Below, piece by piece: positions 11,703 through 23,287 of a stretch of DNA of 64,000 nt (position 1 is its first letter; every line of letters starts with the position of its first letter). The notes beneath the pieces are model-generated. The model had not been told where the DNA came from and made no database searches. It saw nothing but the letters and a program-made list of their open reading frames with translations. The position numbers and the translations under genes are program-made. Source of the DNA: Clarireedia homoeocarpa (lineage: Eukaryota > Ascomycota > Leotiomycetes > Helotiales > Rutstroemiaceae); NCBI GenBank assembly GCA_001465935.1, contig LNKV01000033.1:310001-374000 (forward strand). Direction: 5' to 3'.

Positions 11703-13834
11703 ATGGCCTCTTCCTCGTCTCGAACTCGAAATCATTCGAGGGAGCCTTTACTGAAATACAGATCGAGTATGGATTCTGAGGTTGTCAGCGTACCAAATAA
11801 TGTTCTAGCTACTACTGGCGGGGGTGTTAATATAGATGAAGCGAAAACCGAGCGAATAAAGAAGACCCTCGAGGATTATGAAAAGGTGTTTGGAATTGAT
11901 GAGGACGCGTTTGACCAACCTACTACGAGTAGATGGGAGTTGTGGTCATTCTATCTTTACTGTAATGTAAGTTTGGAAACTCTGTTACTTGCGCGAATAC
12001 TGACCTGATTGATCGTAGGGGGATAATGGGGTAGGACCAGGAAGCTATTCTCAGGCTCTTTTTCAATCTGCTCTGAGTAATGATGGATGGGACCCAGCTA
12101 TCACGCCAATCAGGAAAGGCAACTGTACGACGGGAGGTTGTGTAGTGGCGTGGGGCTCGGGCACACGAGCAGTCTCCAGTGTGGTGTTGATTGCGAATGG
12201 GATTTGCTTCACGGTCATGACTATCATTTTCGTTGCACTTGGTTCGGCAGCAGATTACGGAACTTTTGGTCGATGGCTACTTCTGTTTCTTTCAGTGGTT
12301 GTGAGTATAATGAAAACCAAGCATGAGAATGTCCCATGTCGTGAGTGACTAACGGAGTCCAGTGTTGGATTTTCCAGTATGGGATGATCGCCATTAGGGA
12401 GCCGAACCAATGGCCAACCGCAATGGGATTATACATCATCTCATATATCTCTTATGGAGTGAGTACATATTTCACTTTCATATCGCAAGTTACCGCCTTG
12501 TTTCATTTCATATTAATGGTAGTTAGGCAACGCTGGTGTTCTTCTCCGCATTGTTTCCAAGATTAGCTCGCTACATGCCTCATGTTCGAAAGGCCCGGGA
12601 GGAAGATCTTAAAGACGGTAAAATAAACCAGGATGAGTATGATAGTATTGAAAGCATGGAGCGGAATCATATCAGTAGCATTTCCACCGCTCACTCCGAC
12701 ATCGGATATCTTCTTACGCTGGCTATTAGTCTATCAGTGCTGCTTCCCTTACAGGGAGACAAGTTTGCAAACAATCTTGCTCTATGTCTAACAAACTCTT
12801 GTAAGAAGACTAATTACTTACTTTCACAATGCTCCAAATTAACCTAACTGTTCAGATTGGCTCATTCTCGGTATTCCCTGGTTTATCTTTGCACAAAAGC
12901 GTCCAGGCCCCTCCCTCCCTAAAGGAAGTTCCTACCTCACCATCGGCTGGAAACAGGTATACCTCTCCCTCCGCGAAATTCGGCACCTCCCACAAACTTT
13001 CATCTACCTACTCGCATTTTTTCTCCTAGCTGATGGACTCAATACAACAACCACTCTCGTCTCCCTCATCCAAAACGAAGTAATCTCCTTCTCATTCCTT
13101 CAACTAACCTACCTCGGAATCTCACAAGCCGCTACCTCAACCTTTTCCACTTTCGGATTCTGGTACATTCAGCAGTACTTTGGCATTCGTACCAAGACTA
13201 TGTTTATGGTTACAAATCTTTTCAGCGTGTTGATACCGCTTTATGGGGTGGTGGGACTTTGGTCGGATACGGTTGGGTATCACCATGTTAGAGACTTTTG
13301 GTTGTACAATATCGTGTTTGGATTATTTCAGGCGCCGTATTATTCGTATGCTCAGACGATGATGAGTGAAGTTACGCCGAGAGGGTATGAGGGGATGTTC
13401 TTTGGTCTATTTGGCATTACTAACAGAGCTGTATGTGTTGATTCTGCCCCCAAGCCCCCCATTCTCAGCTCCTGCTTTGTATAATCTAACTCAATCCTCT
13501 GTAGTCCTCTATCATTGGGCCTAACGTTATCCAAGCCATTATTAATAGCACAAACAACAACTGGATGGGGTTCCCCTTCTTGTTCGCTCTTTGCGCATGT
13601 GCAAGTATCGTCATTTGGTTTGTGGATGTTGAAAAGGGGAGAGAAAACTGCAGGACGTATGTCGAGGAGCGCAAGATTGTAAGGGTTGTGAGAGAAGTTG
13701 GAGTAGCGAGGGAGGATGTTGTTGAGGGTGCTCTGATTAGTAGTGCGGATACGGGAGGAATTAACAATGGGCGGGATACTGGTGCGAAAGCAAAAGGGGT
13801 AGAGATGGTGGATGATGTGGAGGTGGGCTCATGA
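11703..13834 (+). CDS. Atg22-like major facilitator transporter (vacuolar amino-acid effluxer family)
   Basis: Six exons (11703-11966, 12019-12300, 12363-12458, 12527-12800, 12856-13430, 13505-13834) give 606 residues. The soluble N-terminal stretch is followed by about twelve hydrophobic segments, with an Atg22-type layout: SRWELWSFYLYCNGDNGVGP near residue 77, a YISYGATLVFFSALFPRLARY loop and helix, a long charged central loop (KAREEDLKDGKINQDEYDSIE), and the late MMSEVTPRGYEGMFFGLFGI motif. Atg22 proteins export amino acids from the vacuole during autophagy. Some filamentous-fungal paralogs have other or unknown substrates, so the exact role is open. Introns are 52-74 bp. The ATG at 11703 was chosen over the upstream in-frame codon because it is the first ATG in this frame. 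Confidence 0.88.
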
Positions 13835-13973
13835 ATTTTTCAGGAAGAGGCAACCACTGTGGAAGATACCCCGATTTTAATCATCCAAAATGATCGGCCA
13901 ATGACGCCCCATCTGGCGGCGAGGTACTCAACTTATATACAATTCTTTCTATAATGGTCCTTTTGGACAAAAC

Positions 13974-15175
13974 CTATGCAATCTTAACAACTACCTTCCC
14001 AAAATGACCCCCCTTATACAGATATTCCAACCCTTGTTTCGCCTCTTCAAACCCAAATACCTTATCCACCACCGGCTTAATCCCCTTCTCCTCATAGAAA
14101 CCCAACATCTCCTCAAACCTCTCTCTCGGTCCGTTCAAGATGCCTTTCAGGGTAACATTCCTCCTGAGAGCCAGAACATTCGTGTTCGTGCGATCGGTGC
14201 TCTCATCTTCTTTTCCAGATAAATAGCCAATACAGTTGATAAGACCGCCGAAGGCTATGCAGTCGAATGATTGGCGGAGTGTTAATGCGCCACCAGTCTC
14301 GAAGATTTGGGAAACACCAGCGTCGGAGGTGAGCCGGTTTACTTCTTCCGACCATTTAGGGTGTGTGCGGTAGTTGATGGTGTGGTCGGCGCCGAGGGAG
14401 GAAGCTTGAGAGAGTTTGGCATCGGAGGAAGAGGTTATGAAGACTGTATTTATTAGCTTTTATGAACATATCAAGCGAAGGGAAGTTTGCTGGACTGTGC
14501 AGAATGCTCTATGTATCCTTTATGTTGCAAGGTGAGTAGTCTCACGGTACTACAGTATTTTTGGAAAAGGGGATAACTACCTTCCATTCCACTAGCCTTA
14601 GCGATTTGTAACCCACTGATAGCTACACCACCAGTACCCTGAAGCAAGACACTCTCCCCCTTTCCACCCGGCTGCCCGAGCGGCCTCATTCCGTTAATTG
14701 ACATCCATGCCGTCACAGCCGCAATCGGTAAAGTACACGCCTCTTCATCAGACAAATACTCTGGCTTCCTCACCAACCCTTCTGCATCAAAAACACGATA
14801 TTCCTGCAAACAGCCTTCCAATGGCAAACCCAATCCGCTCTTCATATCCTCTGCAGTCACTTGACCCTTGAGATGCGTTTGATTGAAGATAGAAAGTACG
14901 TGGTCTCCTTCCTTCCAGCGAGGAGACTTTGAGGTTACGATTGTGCCTGAGATATCGGAGCACGGGACAAGATCTGCTTTTTGACCCTCGGTGGCTTTGT
15001 GGTGGTTATAGAGACCCATGATGACTTCTGTATCACGGTAGTTGAGAGCTACGGTATGAATCTTGACGAGGACTTGTCCATCACCAGGAACTGGCATCTT
15101 AGAGGAGCCGAGAGTGAGGTCTTGGAGACCAGACTGCTTGGTGATCCATTGTCTGTTTGTTTCTGGGATAGACAT
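13974..15175 (-). CDS. zinc-type alcohol dehydrogenase-like / quinone oxidoreductase (MDR family)
   Basis: Two exons, 15175-14581 and 14443-13974, around a 137-bp intron, give 354 residues. The GroES-like N-domain (VLVKIHTVALNYRDTEV) is followed by the nucleotide-binding motif LLQGTGGVAISGLQIAKA and the C-terminal YKGGHFGKVVVKI typical of MDR oxidoreductases. The catalytic-zinc cysteine (GHE/CGxD pattern) is not obvious; VPCSDISGTI stands there, as in the quinone-oxidoreductase-like branch. NAD(P)H-dependent reduction of small carbonyls or enones in the cytosol is likely; the substrate is unknown. An in-frame GTG or ATG further upstream could add 14 residues, but the MSIPETN start fits better. 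Confidence 0.88.
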
Positions 15176-15531
15176 TGTTGGTCGAGACTTGAGCTGCGAA
15201 TGTGGCACTTTATGCAAGATTCTATATGAAGAAAATACATTCGAGTTTAAGCCAGGAAGCGAGAGGATATACGAGGTGATACATAGGTAGAGAAATTTTC
15301 AATACAGCTTGGATTACAAAGATGATGCTCGTTGCCCCACCATAACTGTTTAGTTCATCTTATCGCTCTGGTAGAAGCGGACTTCCGAAAGATCTGGATT
15401 GTAATTGTCTTGATGGCGTAACTCCGGCCTATGACTAATGATAACTCATTAGTTCTCTTGTAGTTCTCTTGGAACGAGCCAGGTATCTGGCGCGTCGCTC
15501 AATGGGTAAATTTTATGCTTGCGAACATAAT
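15176..15531. other. intergenic between MDR gene and CDC123, no gene seen
   Basis: Holds the promoter of the MDR gene and the 3' UTR of CDC123 on the same strand. No convincing small gene or RNA was seen. Confidence 0.4.
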
Positions 15532-16782
15532 TTACGCTTCACCATCATCATCGCTATCCTCGCCAGCTCTCATCATCTCGACCTCACCATCTAACATCCT
15601 TCTCCAATTCTCTGCAAATTCTCTCATACCACTATCGCCGCTTGCGCCTGCCTCCACAACTTCCTTGGGCATTTTGTGGGCGCTATATTGTGGGCTTGCA
15701 AAGCTATATGCTTCTGGGTCATCTTTCTTGACTAGTCTCAGCTCGGGTTTCCATTCCATTTCCTCGACGTCGTCACTTGTGTCGTCTTCATCACTGCTTG
15801 CCACAGGTAGCGGAAGACTTGATGATGAATCTGCGACGCCCAGTAACGGTGGTGGGACTGAGAGAGTAAGAAGTTCCAACCAAGAAAATAGTAAAGGATC
15901 GGTTCGAGGCGCCCAGGGGTTAATGTCCACCAGCCGAACTTTGTCGTAAGGCTCTGGTATGTATACATCGAATGTAAAGTCGGCATCCGGGAAAGTGTCT
16001 TTCAAGGTTTTGTCGAAGTAATCTTGAATGATATCTCTTAGTGTGGGAACCAGCGGAAATAAGAAATCAAAATGGTTTAGATCTCTTTGGCATATTCCTA
16101 TAACCCTTCTATCCCTGACAAAGCAGCGGAACTCGCAAGATGGATTGACTTTAAACCATTTGCGCAGCACCAAAACGTAATTTATATCCTCCTTCGTCAG
16201 GCTGGGATCGTCTGCGCAATCATCGAAGGCGTGTTCTAGATCGTGGGTAATGAAATCTGAAGATTTCAGGAGAAGGTAGATATCATTCGGCGTGGCGCAT
16301 TCCATGCTGTTTTTCTTCATGCTAATCCAAGTCGCATCTTTCGGAGCTGACCAGTTGAGCTTGGGAACAACCAATCCACCAAGCTCTGCAATTGTTTCTT
16401 TTATTTGATTGTGGATTTCGGAAAAAGCCTCTGAGGGATCTGGATCCGGATCTTCGTCCCAACCATCACTGGTAGAGTTGCTGTTATATGACTCTGGTGG
16501 GGGAAATGTTAGTGTTTCGGAAGGCAGGACTATGCCGTCTTCTCGAAGGTAGTTAAGAAATTCATTGGTGAGAGGAATGATTCGCGACTTTAAGGTAGAT
16601 GATCGATATCTTGTGAATCTGTTAGCATCAGCTCCAGTATAATAGACCGGATGTATTCACTTTCCATGCCAGTGATCGTAAGAACAGTGTAGTATATGTG
16701 ATCTTGTAATCGGTTTGAAGGGGAGTGTAGTGAGGGGCTTTGGGTCGGAAACTGAAGTTTCTGGGGCGTCAAAAGCTGGCAT
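15532..16782 (-). CDS. CDC123: cell division cycle protein 123 (eIF2 assembly factor)
   Basis: Two exons, 16782-16661 and 16609-15532, with a 51-bp intron, give 399 residues. The D123 family hallmarks are HILHCSYDHWHGKYRSSTLKSR across the splice (given here only as landmark), IIPLTNEFLNYLREDGIVLP, PKLNWSAPKDATWI, the FRCFVRDRRVIGICQRD segment, and the metal/ATP-binding VDINPWAP. Cdc123 has an ATP-grasp fold and promotes joining of eIF2 gamma to the alpha and beta subunits, so it controls translation initiation and growth. The acidic C-terminus (DEDDTSDDVEEME, GEDSDDDGEA) is usual. The start was placed by extending the long exon through the intron to MPAFDAPETSV. It is divergent from CWC21, with 291 bp between the ATGs. 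Confidence 0.93.
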
Positions 16783-17073
16783 AACGAAGATACTGGTCTG
16801 AACGTTGGAAATTGTTCTCCAAATGAACTGACAACTTCAGAATATGGTGATTTTTTCGTATTTATAAGTATAGTGAAATGCACCTGTGAGTCATGAGAAT
16901 GATCCTACATCAACGAGGGGCAATATACCAAAACATGAAATTCCGAGCATTCTGCCGGCTATACTCACCGCCTTATGCACGCTCCACCTCGTAGATATTC
17001 TCCACTGTCGCGCTGTGTAGATTCCATGTCATCATTAACTTATACCACTGCTATTTCAGCAAACGGCACTGCA
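16783..17073. promoter_or_regulatory. divergent intergenic promoter region of CDC123 and CWC21
   Basis: The two housekeeping genes start 291 bp apart in opposite directions, so their promoters share this stretch. No strong TATA box is seen. A possible upstream ATG for CWC21 lies at 17026 in frame and would add 16 residues. Confidence 0.5.
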
Positions 17074-17628
17074 ATGTCTTCGAACGTCGGTCTCAGCACA
17101 CCTAGAGGCAGTGGGACCTCCGGTTACGTGCAAAGAAATCTAGCACATATCAAGCCTCGCGACCAAGCAAAACCATATGACATCGATAGCTTTAAACACC
17201 GCCAGCGACAGCCCGACAAAGATATCCTCGAACATGAGAGAAAGCGTGAAATCGAGGTCAAAGTTTTTGAACTGCGCGATAGACTAGAGGAAGAGGGGTA
17301 GGTTACTAATGCCGCCGTATCAAGTCCTATCAACTAATTCTCAAATAGAGTCGACGAAGAAGAAATCGAAGTCCAGGAAGCTGCCTTACGGAAGAAGCTC
17401 CAGAACGAAATGGGGCGAGGAGCTGGACCGAATAGAAAAGGGCTGAAGATACATCAGGTTCACGAGCTGGCGCAGGCTAAAGCTGAGCAAGACAATAAAT
17501 TCAAGAGAGCGCTGGGTATACCTAAAAACTACGAAGAGGGCGGTCATTGGAAGAAACAGGCAGAAAAACAGAAACTTGCTATGGGCAGTGAGGAAGGAGC
17601 AAGCTCTGCGGATCCGTTAAGCAGATAA
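17074..17628 (+). CDS. CWC21: pre-mRNA-splicing factor Cwc21
   Basis: Two exons, 17074-17297 and 17349-17628, give 167 residues. The start MSSNVGLSTPRGSGTSGYVQ matches the conserved N-terminus of Cwc21/SRm300 proteins, which enters the spliceosome core near Prp8 and Snu114. The cwf21 domain follows: KREIEVKVFELRDRLEEEG then VDEEEIEVQEAALRKKL. The C-terminus is charged (HQVHELAQAKAEQDNKF). A longer in-frame start at 17026 exists but lies outside the conserved block. Confidence 0.92.
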
Positions 17629-17792
17629 GGCTGGAGCAAGGATTTCGTTAGTTCACAGATCAGGCTTGGTCAATTACCTTTTCTCTATATTTTGACGGAA
17701 GGATCACGGATAGAACAGCATCGACATTGGTGAACGAAGCATTCAAAGGTTTTCAAATTGCGAACCTCTAGGCGCAGTTTTGCATTAAGACT

Positions 17793-18770
17793 CTAGAGCT
17801 TGTGTCTCTTCTCGCCGCTTGCGATTTTCCTAAACTCTTCCTGAGGGATACCAGCTGCAAACCTTTCCAAACCACCAAATACCTCCGCTACACCCTGTGC
17901 ATCGAGAATGTCTCTCTCCGGCTTTCTGATCAGTGCCTTGATCTTCGTCAAGCTATCGCCAATCAGATGCGTACCCAACCGGTTATCGATCTCTTCGAAA
18001 ACCAGTTCTTTAAACTTCGCATCTTCTCCCTTTCCGCATTCGAAAATCTTGTTAACGAAACCAGTCTGAAGCAACTCTTCAGATGTTATCCGCTTGCTCA
18101 TGATCAGAGCTTCATTGGCCTTGCTAATACCAAGACGTTGCACGAAGGCCCTTGATGCTCCGCCTTCGGCGACAAGTCCTAAGCTTGAGAACGGTGTCAG
18201 GAGGAAGGTCTGTGGTGTACAATAGATGAAGTCCGAAAAGGCGATCAATGCGGCAGAGAGGCCGACTGCCGGACCATTCAGAGCGGTAACAAGGATTTTT
18301 GGGTGGGTATAAAAGGCATTGGTGATATTGAGGTTGTTTACGACAAACCTCGAAAGCCAGTGACGTACGAGATCAGTCCCGGCAGGCTGTTCTCTACCGA
18401 TGGAGACATCGGCACCACTAAATCTAGATTAATAGGGAATATCATCAATGCAAGAGTGTGCTCACGCGGAGAAATATCGTCCTAAGTATCGAGTCAGCAA
18501 GTCCACTGCTATTCTTCGGCCCAATCTGAATAATTTGAGCACCCATCTAATATCATCCCCGGTGTCTCCACAAACCCAAGTATAGATTCGTACAAGCTTA
18601 CCTTTTCCGGTCAAAACTGTGATGAAGACCTCATCATGTGTAGCAATTTCTCTCAAAAACTTGGCTATCAAATAGTAGCCGTCTTGATCCAAAGCATTGA
18701 GCTTCTTCTCATTATCAATCGTAATCACAGCAATCCTCCCGTTGTATTCAAGTCTAACTGGCTCAGTCAT
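17793..18770 (-). CDS. enoyl-CoA hydratase/isomerase, likely peroxisomal (Eci1/Dci1-like)
   Basis: Three exons, 18770-18602, 18481-18466 (16-nt micro-exon) and 18417-17793, give 269 residues. The crotonase fold shows as VITIDNEKKLNALDQDGYY, the oxyanion-hole segment KGRYFSAGADV made by the micro-exon and its neighbours, and ALNGPAVGLSAALIAFSDF with FSSLGLVAEGGAS, as in Delta3-Delta2-enoyl-CoA isomerases. The last residues KRHKL resemble the yeast Eci1 type of weak PTS1 signal, so import into peroxisomes for beta-oxidation of unsaturated fatty acids is likely but not proven. Introns are 120 and 48 bp. It is divergent from PET100. Confidence 0.9.
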
Positions 18771-19151
18771 TCTGAATTGTAAGAAGAAAGCTATACTTGT
18801 ATAAAGAGATATATCCGTGTATAAAGATATCTACACGTGCAAGAAGTAATTGATCCTTCCTTCTATTGATAAATGTGAGATGAATTGAGCTTAAATACAA
18901 AACAACAAATCCATTGATGTCAAGCGGAGGTGCGAAGTTCACCGAGGCTGTCGGCTAGCTACCCCACAGATTCATAAGACTGCATAGCGTTTCTTTGATT
19001 GGCTGGGGAAAAAAACGTTCTATTCTAGAATTATTTTGAGCTTCATGATTTACCTAGAACGGGTTCCATACGACGAACAAAACCAAATAACGCTACCCCA
19101 CCAATTACCAGACTTCTAGGAAAGCAAGCAAGCAGAGCATAAGCCTCCACG
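18771..19151. promoter_or_regulatory. divergent intergenic promoter region of the isomerase gene and PET100
   Basis: These 381 bp separate two opposite ATGs. Repeated TATCCGTGTATAAAGATAT-like motifs lie at about 18797-18832, close to the isomerase start. No other gene is seen. Confidence 0.45.
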
Positions 19152-19522
19152 ATGGGCGGTCCCAATCTCGAAGTCTTCAAAGTAAGTTCCTCGTAAATGT
19201 CGTCAAGCTCCGCAGTGTTTTGCCTCCCTTCCACTTTCCCCTCCATTCAAATACTGACTGACGGGCCCATTAGTTCGGCATGTATATCATGTTTCCGATA
19301 GCGGTGATGTATTACTACGGAACCAATCTTGACCGGCGCTTTTCCGTCCCGGGCTTTTGGCCCAAGCCAGAAGAAACGCACCGCATTCCATTCGAGAAAG
19401 ATGAGATCAAGAGTGAATTGGAAAGGTTAAAGCAGAAGAGGTTATGGCTTCGAGAGCAGCGGTTACGTAACGCCAATGCGGGTACGAATACCACGAATGG
19501 AGGAAACGGAGAGGAGAAATGA
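19152..19522 (+). CDS. PET100: mitochondrial cytochrome c oxidase assembly protein Pet100
   Basis: Two exons, 19152-19181 (30 nt) and 19274-19522, give 92 residues. MGGPNLEVFK joined to FGMYIMFPIAVMYYYGTNL is the Pet100 signature: a short matrix-side start and one inner-membrane helix with the GMYI motif. This is followed by FSVPGFWP and a basic coiled tail (ELERLKQKRLWLREQRL). Pet100 helps insert or assemble cytochrome c oxidase subunits. Length agrees with the family (about 90-110 residues). A plain reading of the genome misses the 10-codon first exon. Confidence 0.93.
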
Positions 19523-19827
19523 GTATTGGGATGTATATAAACGGATTGGGAGGAAGGACATTAGAGTGAACTCAGGTATTGCATGATCATGGTATAGCAT
19601 ATAGCGGGGTAAGATTGGAAGGCTGGCAAGGCGTTCTACGGATTTGGAGGTTAGTGCGCGGTCGAACACTATCCAGGCAATCATACAGGATACGCGCAGA
19701 GTGGATTTGTTATTTTAGATCATGGTCGCACTGTGTATCAGCTCGATAATGTACAATATGATATCTATATTTCCCCTCTAAACCCCACCCTCTCTATGAT
19801 CGTTTACTTCGTATGCAACCTCCTCAC

Positions 19828-20830
19828 TCATGCGTCTAGTCTATCAGTCAGATCTTCCCACTCCTCATCCTCAACGGTACCTTGTGCCACATTCGCATAC
19901 ACTCCCTGAACGTTTGGGTTATCTCTTGTAGCATCAATGAATGCGGCGAGTTTCTGCAAGGTCTCTCCGGGTTCTAGGGGAACTTTCGTGTCCTCATTTG
20001 CGTCCCAAATAATATCTGAACTAGCAACCTTGATATCGAATTTCTTCTTCAAAGCTTCTGCAGCTGCCGTAGTCATACTTGGGTCCGTCCAGACAACAAT
20101 ATTGCCATCGTCGTCAATCTCTAAATCCTCTGCTCCAGCTTCGATCGCTTCATCCATTACATCATCAACACCAAGGTTTTTCTCGTCTTTCTCAAAAACT
20201 ACGCATCCCTTTTTTTGAAATAGATAGCTTGTAGGGGTGACAGTACCGCCATGGACTTTGATTAAATATCGCAAGTCTCCTAACGTACGATTGCTGTTAT
20301 CTGTCTCGGCATCGATGATCATGGCGATAGTCGGTGGCATAATAAATTCTATGGTTACTTTCTGCAGCGCAGCGCCAGTTGTAGATTTTCCTTGGCCACG
20401 AGCAATAGCAGCCTCCATTGAGGCTTTAGGGAATCCAGCTATCCCACGTGTGAGTGACCACTTGCGTATATGGATGGGTGGGACTGTACCCCGTTATGTA
20501 CCTTTCTTCGCAGCAGTTAAGATTGTCGCTAGCCTTGGATTTGTCTCCGGATCACCGCCATATACTGCAATCTCAATCAGCTAGCTGTGAATGGGTGATA
20601 TATAGTAGAAACAAACACTTTGACGCCTGCGCAATCTCATGTGAAAGGGCACTCCGTATGGCAGTTTTTTTCGCGTCGGCCGCTCCTTTATCATGTTTGA
20701 TCTTCGACCACCTGTTGTGGCCCGAAGCAATTATTGATGTCGTTGAGAATTGCAGACATTTCGAGCAAACGAAGCCTGCTCGAGGCAGTAAAGGTCTAAT
20801 GCTTTGAGACATTGGTGGCGTTTTTGTCAT
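19828..20830 (-). CDS. YebC/TACO1-family mitochondrial translational activator
   Basis: Three exons, 20830-20617, 20564-20502 and 20438-19828, give 295 residues. A basic mitochondrial-type presequence precedes the diagnostic GHNRWSKIKHDKGAADAKK. The splice to exon 2 gives SKLYGGDPETNPRLA, and exon 3 holds AIARGQGKSTTGAALQKV, the YebC core. The first donor is a GTTTGT that splits a Leu codon. Alternative joins keep the wrong frame, so this one is preferred. TACO1 homologs act in mitochondrial translation. The second in-frame ATG (20812, MSQSIRPLLPRAG) is an equally possible start. It is convergent with PET100. Confidence 0.9.
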
Positions 20831-21239
20831 GCAGGTAAAAGTTGAGAATGTGAATGCTAGCTAGTGTCTATAGTGTGTGTTTGGGTCTTTTTAGCGCAAA
20901 TCTGCACGCAGAGCCGCATTATTACTTTTATCGGTACCACGACCCTGTGATACTGAGGCTTGTAGAAAGCCTGGAATACGAAATCCAGAGGTGTTGAAAT
21001 GTCAATTGTTGGTCAAGATATCTCAACAATACTCTGGACTTGATATCACCATGTTTTAGCATGCAAAGTTTGGCTCCAGCGGTAAGAAGATATTAGAAAG
21101 GTCTGCAGAGTTCATGCTGATTGAGATTAGTAATCATTACTGCAATCTCGTACCGCGCGCATTCCCACAAGTAGCGAGTGTGCTGTTGGAACTGGACTAC
21201 TTGCGAGACTGGTTTTCCGACTATATTATTACTAGATCA
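20831..21239. other. intergenic, no gene seen
   Basis: This separates the housekeeping block from the UstYa cluster. It holds the TACO1-like promoter and the 3' UTR of the first UstYa gene. Confidence 0.4.
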
Positions 21240-22042
21240 CTAGGTTGTTCTAGGTTTCTGTTCCCATTGAGAAGTCCATTCTACTAGTTGATGGAAGTCT
21301 TTACATATGTGCTGCGTGCCAAATCCTCGCACACCAACCTTACCCTCTGCCGCTGGCACAGCAAGCTCGATTGTCGTATCAGCTGCACACATGAGACTCT
21401 GCCGAAGATACTCTAGGCAATGTCGTATATGAGTATCTGCTGAGTGCTCGGCGTGATGTGTATCTCCTTCCTCCGAATGATTGCCATTGCGCACTGTCCA
21501 ATACGCATTGCGAATTCCATCCTAATTTTAAGCAGTTAGAGCTAATTCTCGCATATATTTTGTACGCACGACAAATTTGGAACCGCTTACTAGGCAGTGG
21601 AGTTGATGGAAGACAGCAAAAGCAACAGGATCAGGCCCGACATCTGGGCGTTTAAAGAAACCTCCATTCAGCGGGAAAAGGGACTCCCAGCGTTGGTTTG
21701 TGAGGTTTGAAGGGGCTTCAGCGAAGTTGAATTCATATTCGAAAGTAATAGGGACTCTATTTACTGACCTGACATTAACGCCAATCTAAAAATCTGAGGG
21801 TATATATAAAAACGCTTACATTGTACCACACTCTTGCTCTCTCCCAATGCCAAACGTTTCCCCGCAAGATACCCACCGAATCCTGAGACGGTAGACGTCA
21901 ACAGGATTAAGACGGTGGTCAATGTACTTTTTGATAGCCTCAATGGTCTTGCAAATAAACTCCAACTGCGGCTGGGTGAGGTTGAGTCTTTGTCTGAAAG
22001 GATGCTATATTGGCTCCTTTTGATAGCGGTACGAAGATCCAT
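21240..22042 (-). CDS. UstYa-family oxidase (DUF3328), copy 1, complete
   Basis: Three exons, 22042-21820, 21763-21591 and 21521-21240, give 225 residues. There is a cytosolic N-tail, one membrane helix (about residues 45-65, TTVLILLTSTVSGFGGYLAG), then the lumenal domain RVPITFEYEFNF. The two metal-binding HxxHC motifs are intact: HQLHC at 127-131 and HIRHC at 163-167, the latter continuing into LEYLRQSLMC. The C-terminal GTQHICKDFHQLVEW is also typical. UstYa proteins are copper oxidases that cyclise, oxidise or chlorinate side chains in fungal RiPPs such as the dikaritins, and also tailor some non-ribosomal peptides. The start MDLRTAIKRS was preferred to an ATG seven codons upstream. It lies 5.1 kb from the putative precursor gene. 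Confidence 0.9.
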
Positions 22043-22488
22043 TGAGAAGTTTTCAATGTACAATCAACTTCCTCCCTAAAAAAATTATATGCGTCGGACA
22101 TTTAAAATGGGGAAGATGAACATATGCGAGAAGCAATCAAGCAGCCTTAAGGAAGTCGTTGGTCTCTCGACGTAAGGAGAGCCTGCTAGACATCGTTCTC
22201 CCGGAGCTACAATAGCAAGGAAGCAGCCAAGCGAACTTGAACGAGTATAGTGGAGATTAAAGTCAGACTGGTCCCGGGAAATGCTAACGTTGCCTATCGT
22301 GCCTGTGACGTGTCTATGCGGAGCTCATGTCGTGCTGTGCCTCCCAGATTTGGGAAAGGCGAATCGAATCGAGCTCTCCAGTTGCATTAGTTATCCCCTT
22401 ACGCTAGAGCCTATCAGTGTAGGAATTAGTATTTTCAGTATTTTGTATACGCCCCACTATAGTGAGACCTATTGATTCTTGAGGATAT

Positions 22489-22582
22489 ATTCCAGTAATT
22501 AGTATTATATTCTATACCACTGATAATATACAGTTTCAGTTGAAATACTACTAATATTAGCAATATACTGAAATACTGGAAT
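22489..22582. repeat. 94-bp AT-rich foldback element (MITE-like)
   Basis: The ends ATTCCAGTA (22489-22497) and TACTGGAAT (22574-22582) are perfect 9-bp inverted repeats. The interior (AGTATTAT.. and ..AATACTAC) pairs imperfectly. No target-site duplication was confirmed. Confidence 0.4.
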
Positions 22583-22649
22583 GCTCGATGGAATATAAAG
22601 CCTTTAGCTGATTGCTTTTGGCTAGTTGCCAATACCAGTACCTCTTAAG

Positions 22650-22735
22650 GGAGAAAACAGGCTAGGGAAAGAGAAAGCAGGCCGGGGAGAAAGAAAGCAG
22701 GCCAAGGGGAGAGGGAAGAAGCAGGGCTTCTTTCC
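22650..22735. repeat. purine-rich imperfect tandem repeat
   Basis: Three to four degenerate units built on GAGAAAGCAGGCC (for example AGAAAACAGGCTAGGG, AGAAAGCAGGCCGGGG, AGAAAGCAGGCCAAGG) follow each other. Function unknown. Confidence 0.5.
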
Positions 22736-23287
22736 CTAGCTTCACAATTACCTAATCAGGAAGTTCAAATTCCTGAACTCTTAGGAATGTACTACATTCC
22801 GGTAGTTCAGTATATCCTCAATATTACTAATCTTGGCGAATACCTACGTCTGTATGTGATATCGAATTCCTACGTACGTACGTACATATATGATCCTCAA
22901 TACCAGCCACCGTATTACTGATCGTACACTAATCCCTACACTGGAGCCTATTAAGAAGTGTCCAGCATTGCCTATTCAAGGGAACGAAAATGAGGTTGTT
23001 TTCACGTCAATAATTACTTTCACGGTGGCGGTGGATAGTTAGTTACCCACAGGGATATTCAGCAATAGAATCCATTCTAGGGATTGTCAAAAGCAGCGTG
23101 TCTAGCTCATTACGTCTACGGACTAAGCTTTCTGCACACACACCCCCACTCCTAGTACAGTCCGATTGCAGATGGCGCCCATAAATACGAAAGCACCACT
23201 TGATACGCCCGATACGAAGTATCCTTTTGATAGAAGAGACGTCTGTACGATCCCAGTTTCCTGGACCAAAGCTTTTCTATCACGAAT

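Larger units (their letters stand above)
22043..23287. other. AT-rich repeat-bearing intergenic region
   Basis: This lies between two divergent UstYa genes, so it carries both promoters. It also holds an inverted-repeat element (22489-22582), a purine-rich repeat (about 22650-22735) and CTACGTACGTACGTAC near 22872-22885. No coding frame is convincing. The length and composition suggest an old transposon scar. Confidence 0.45.

Noticed and set aside
14471..14580. C-terminal extension of the first MDR exon (VRLLTLQHKG..)
   Set aside because: It is read-through into the intron; splicing at 14581/14443 restores the MDR fold.
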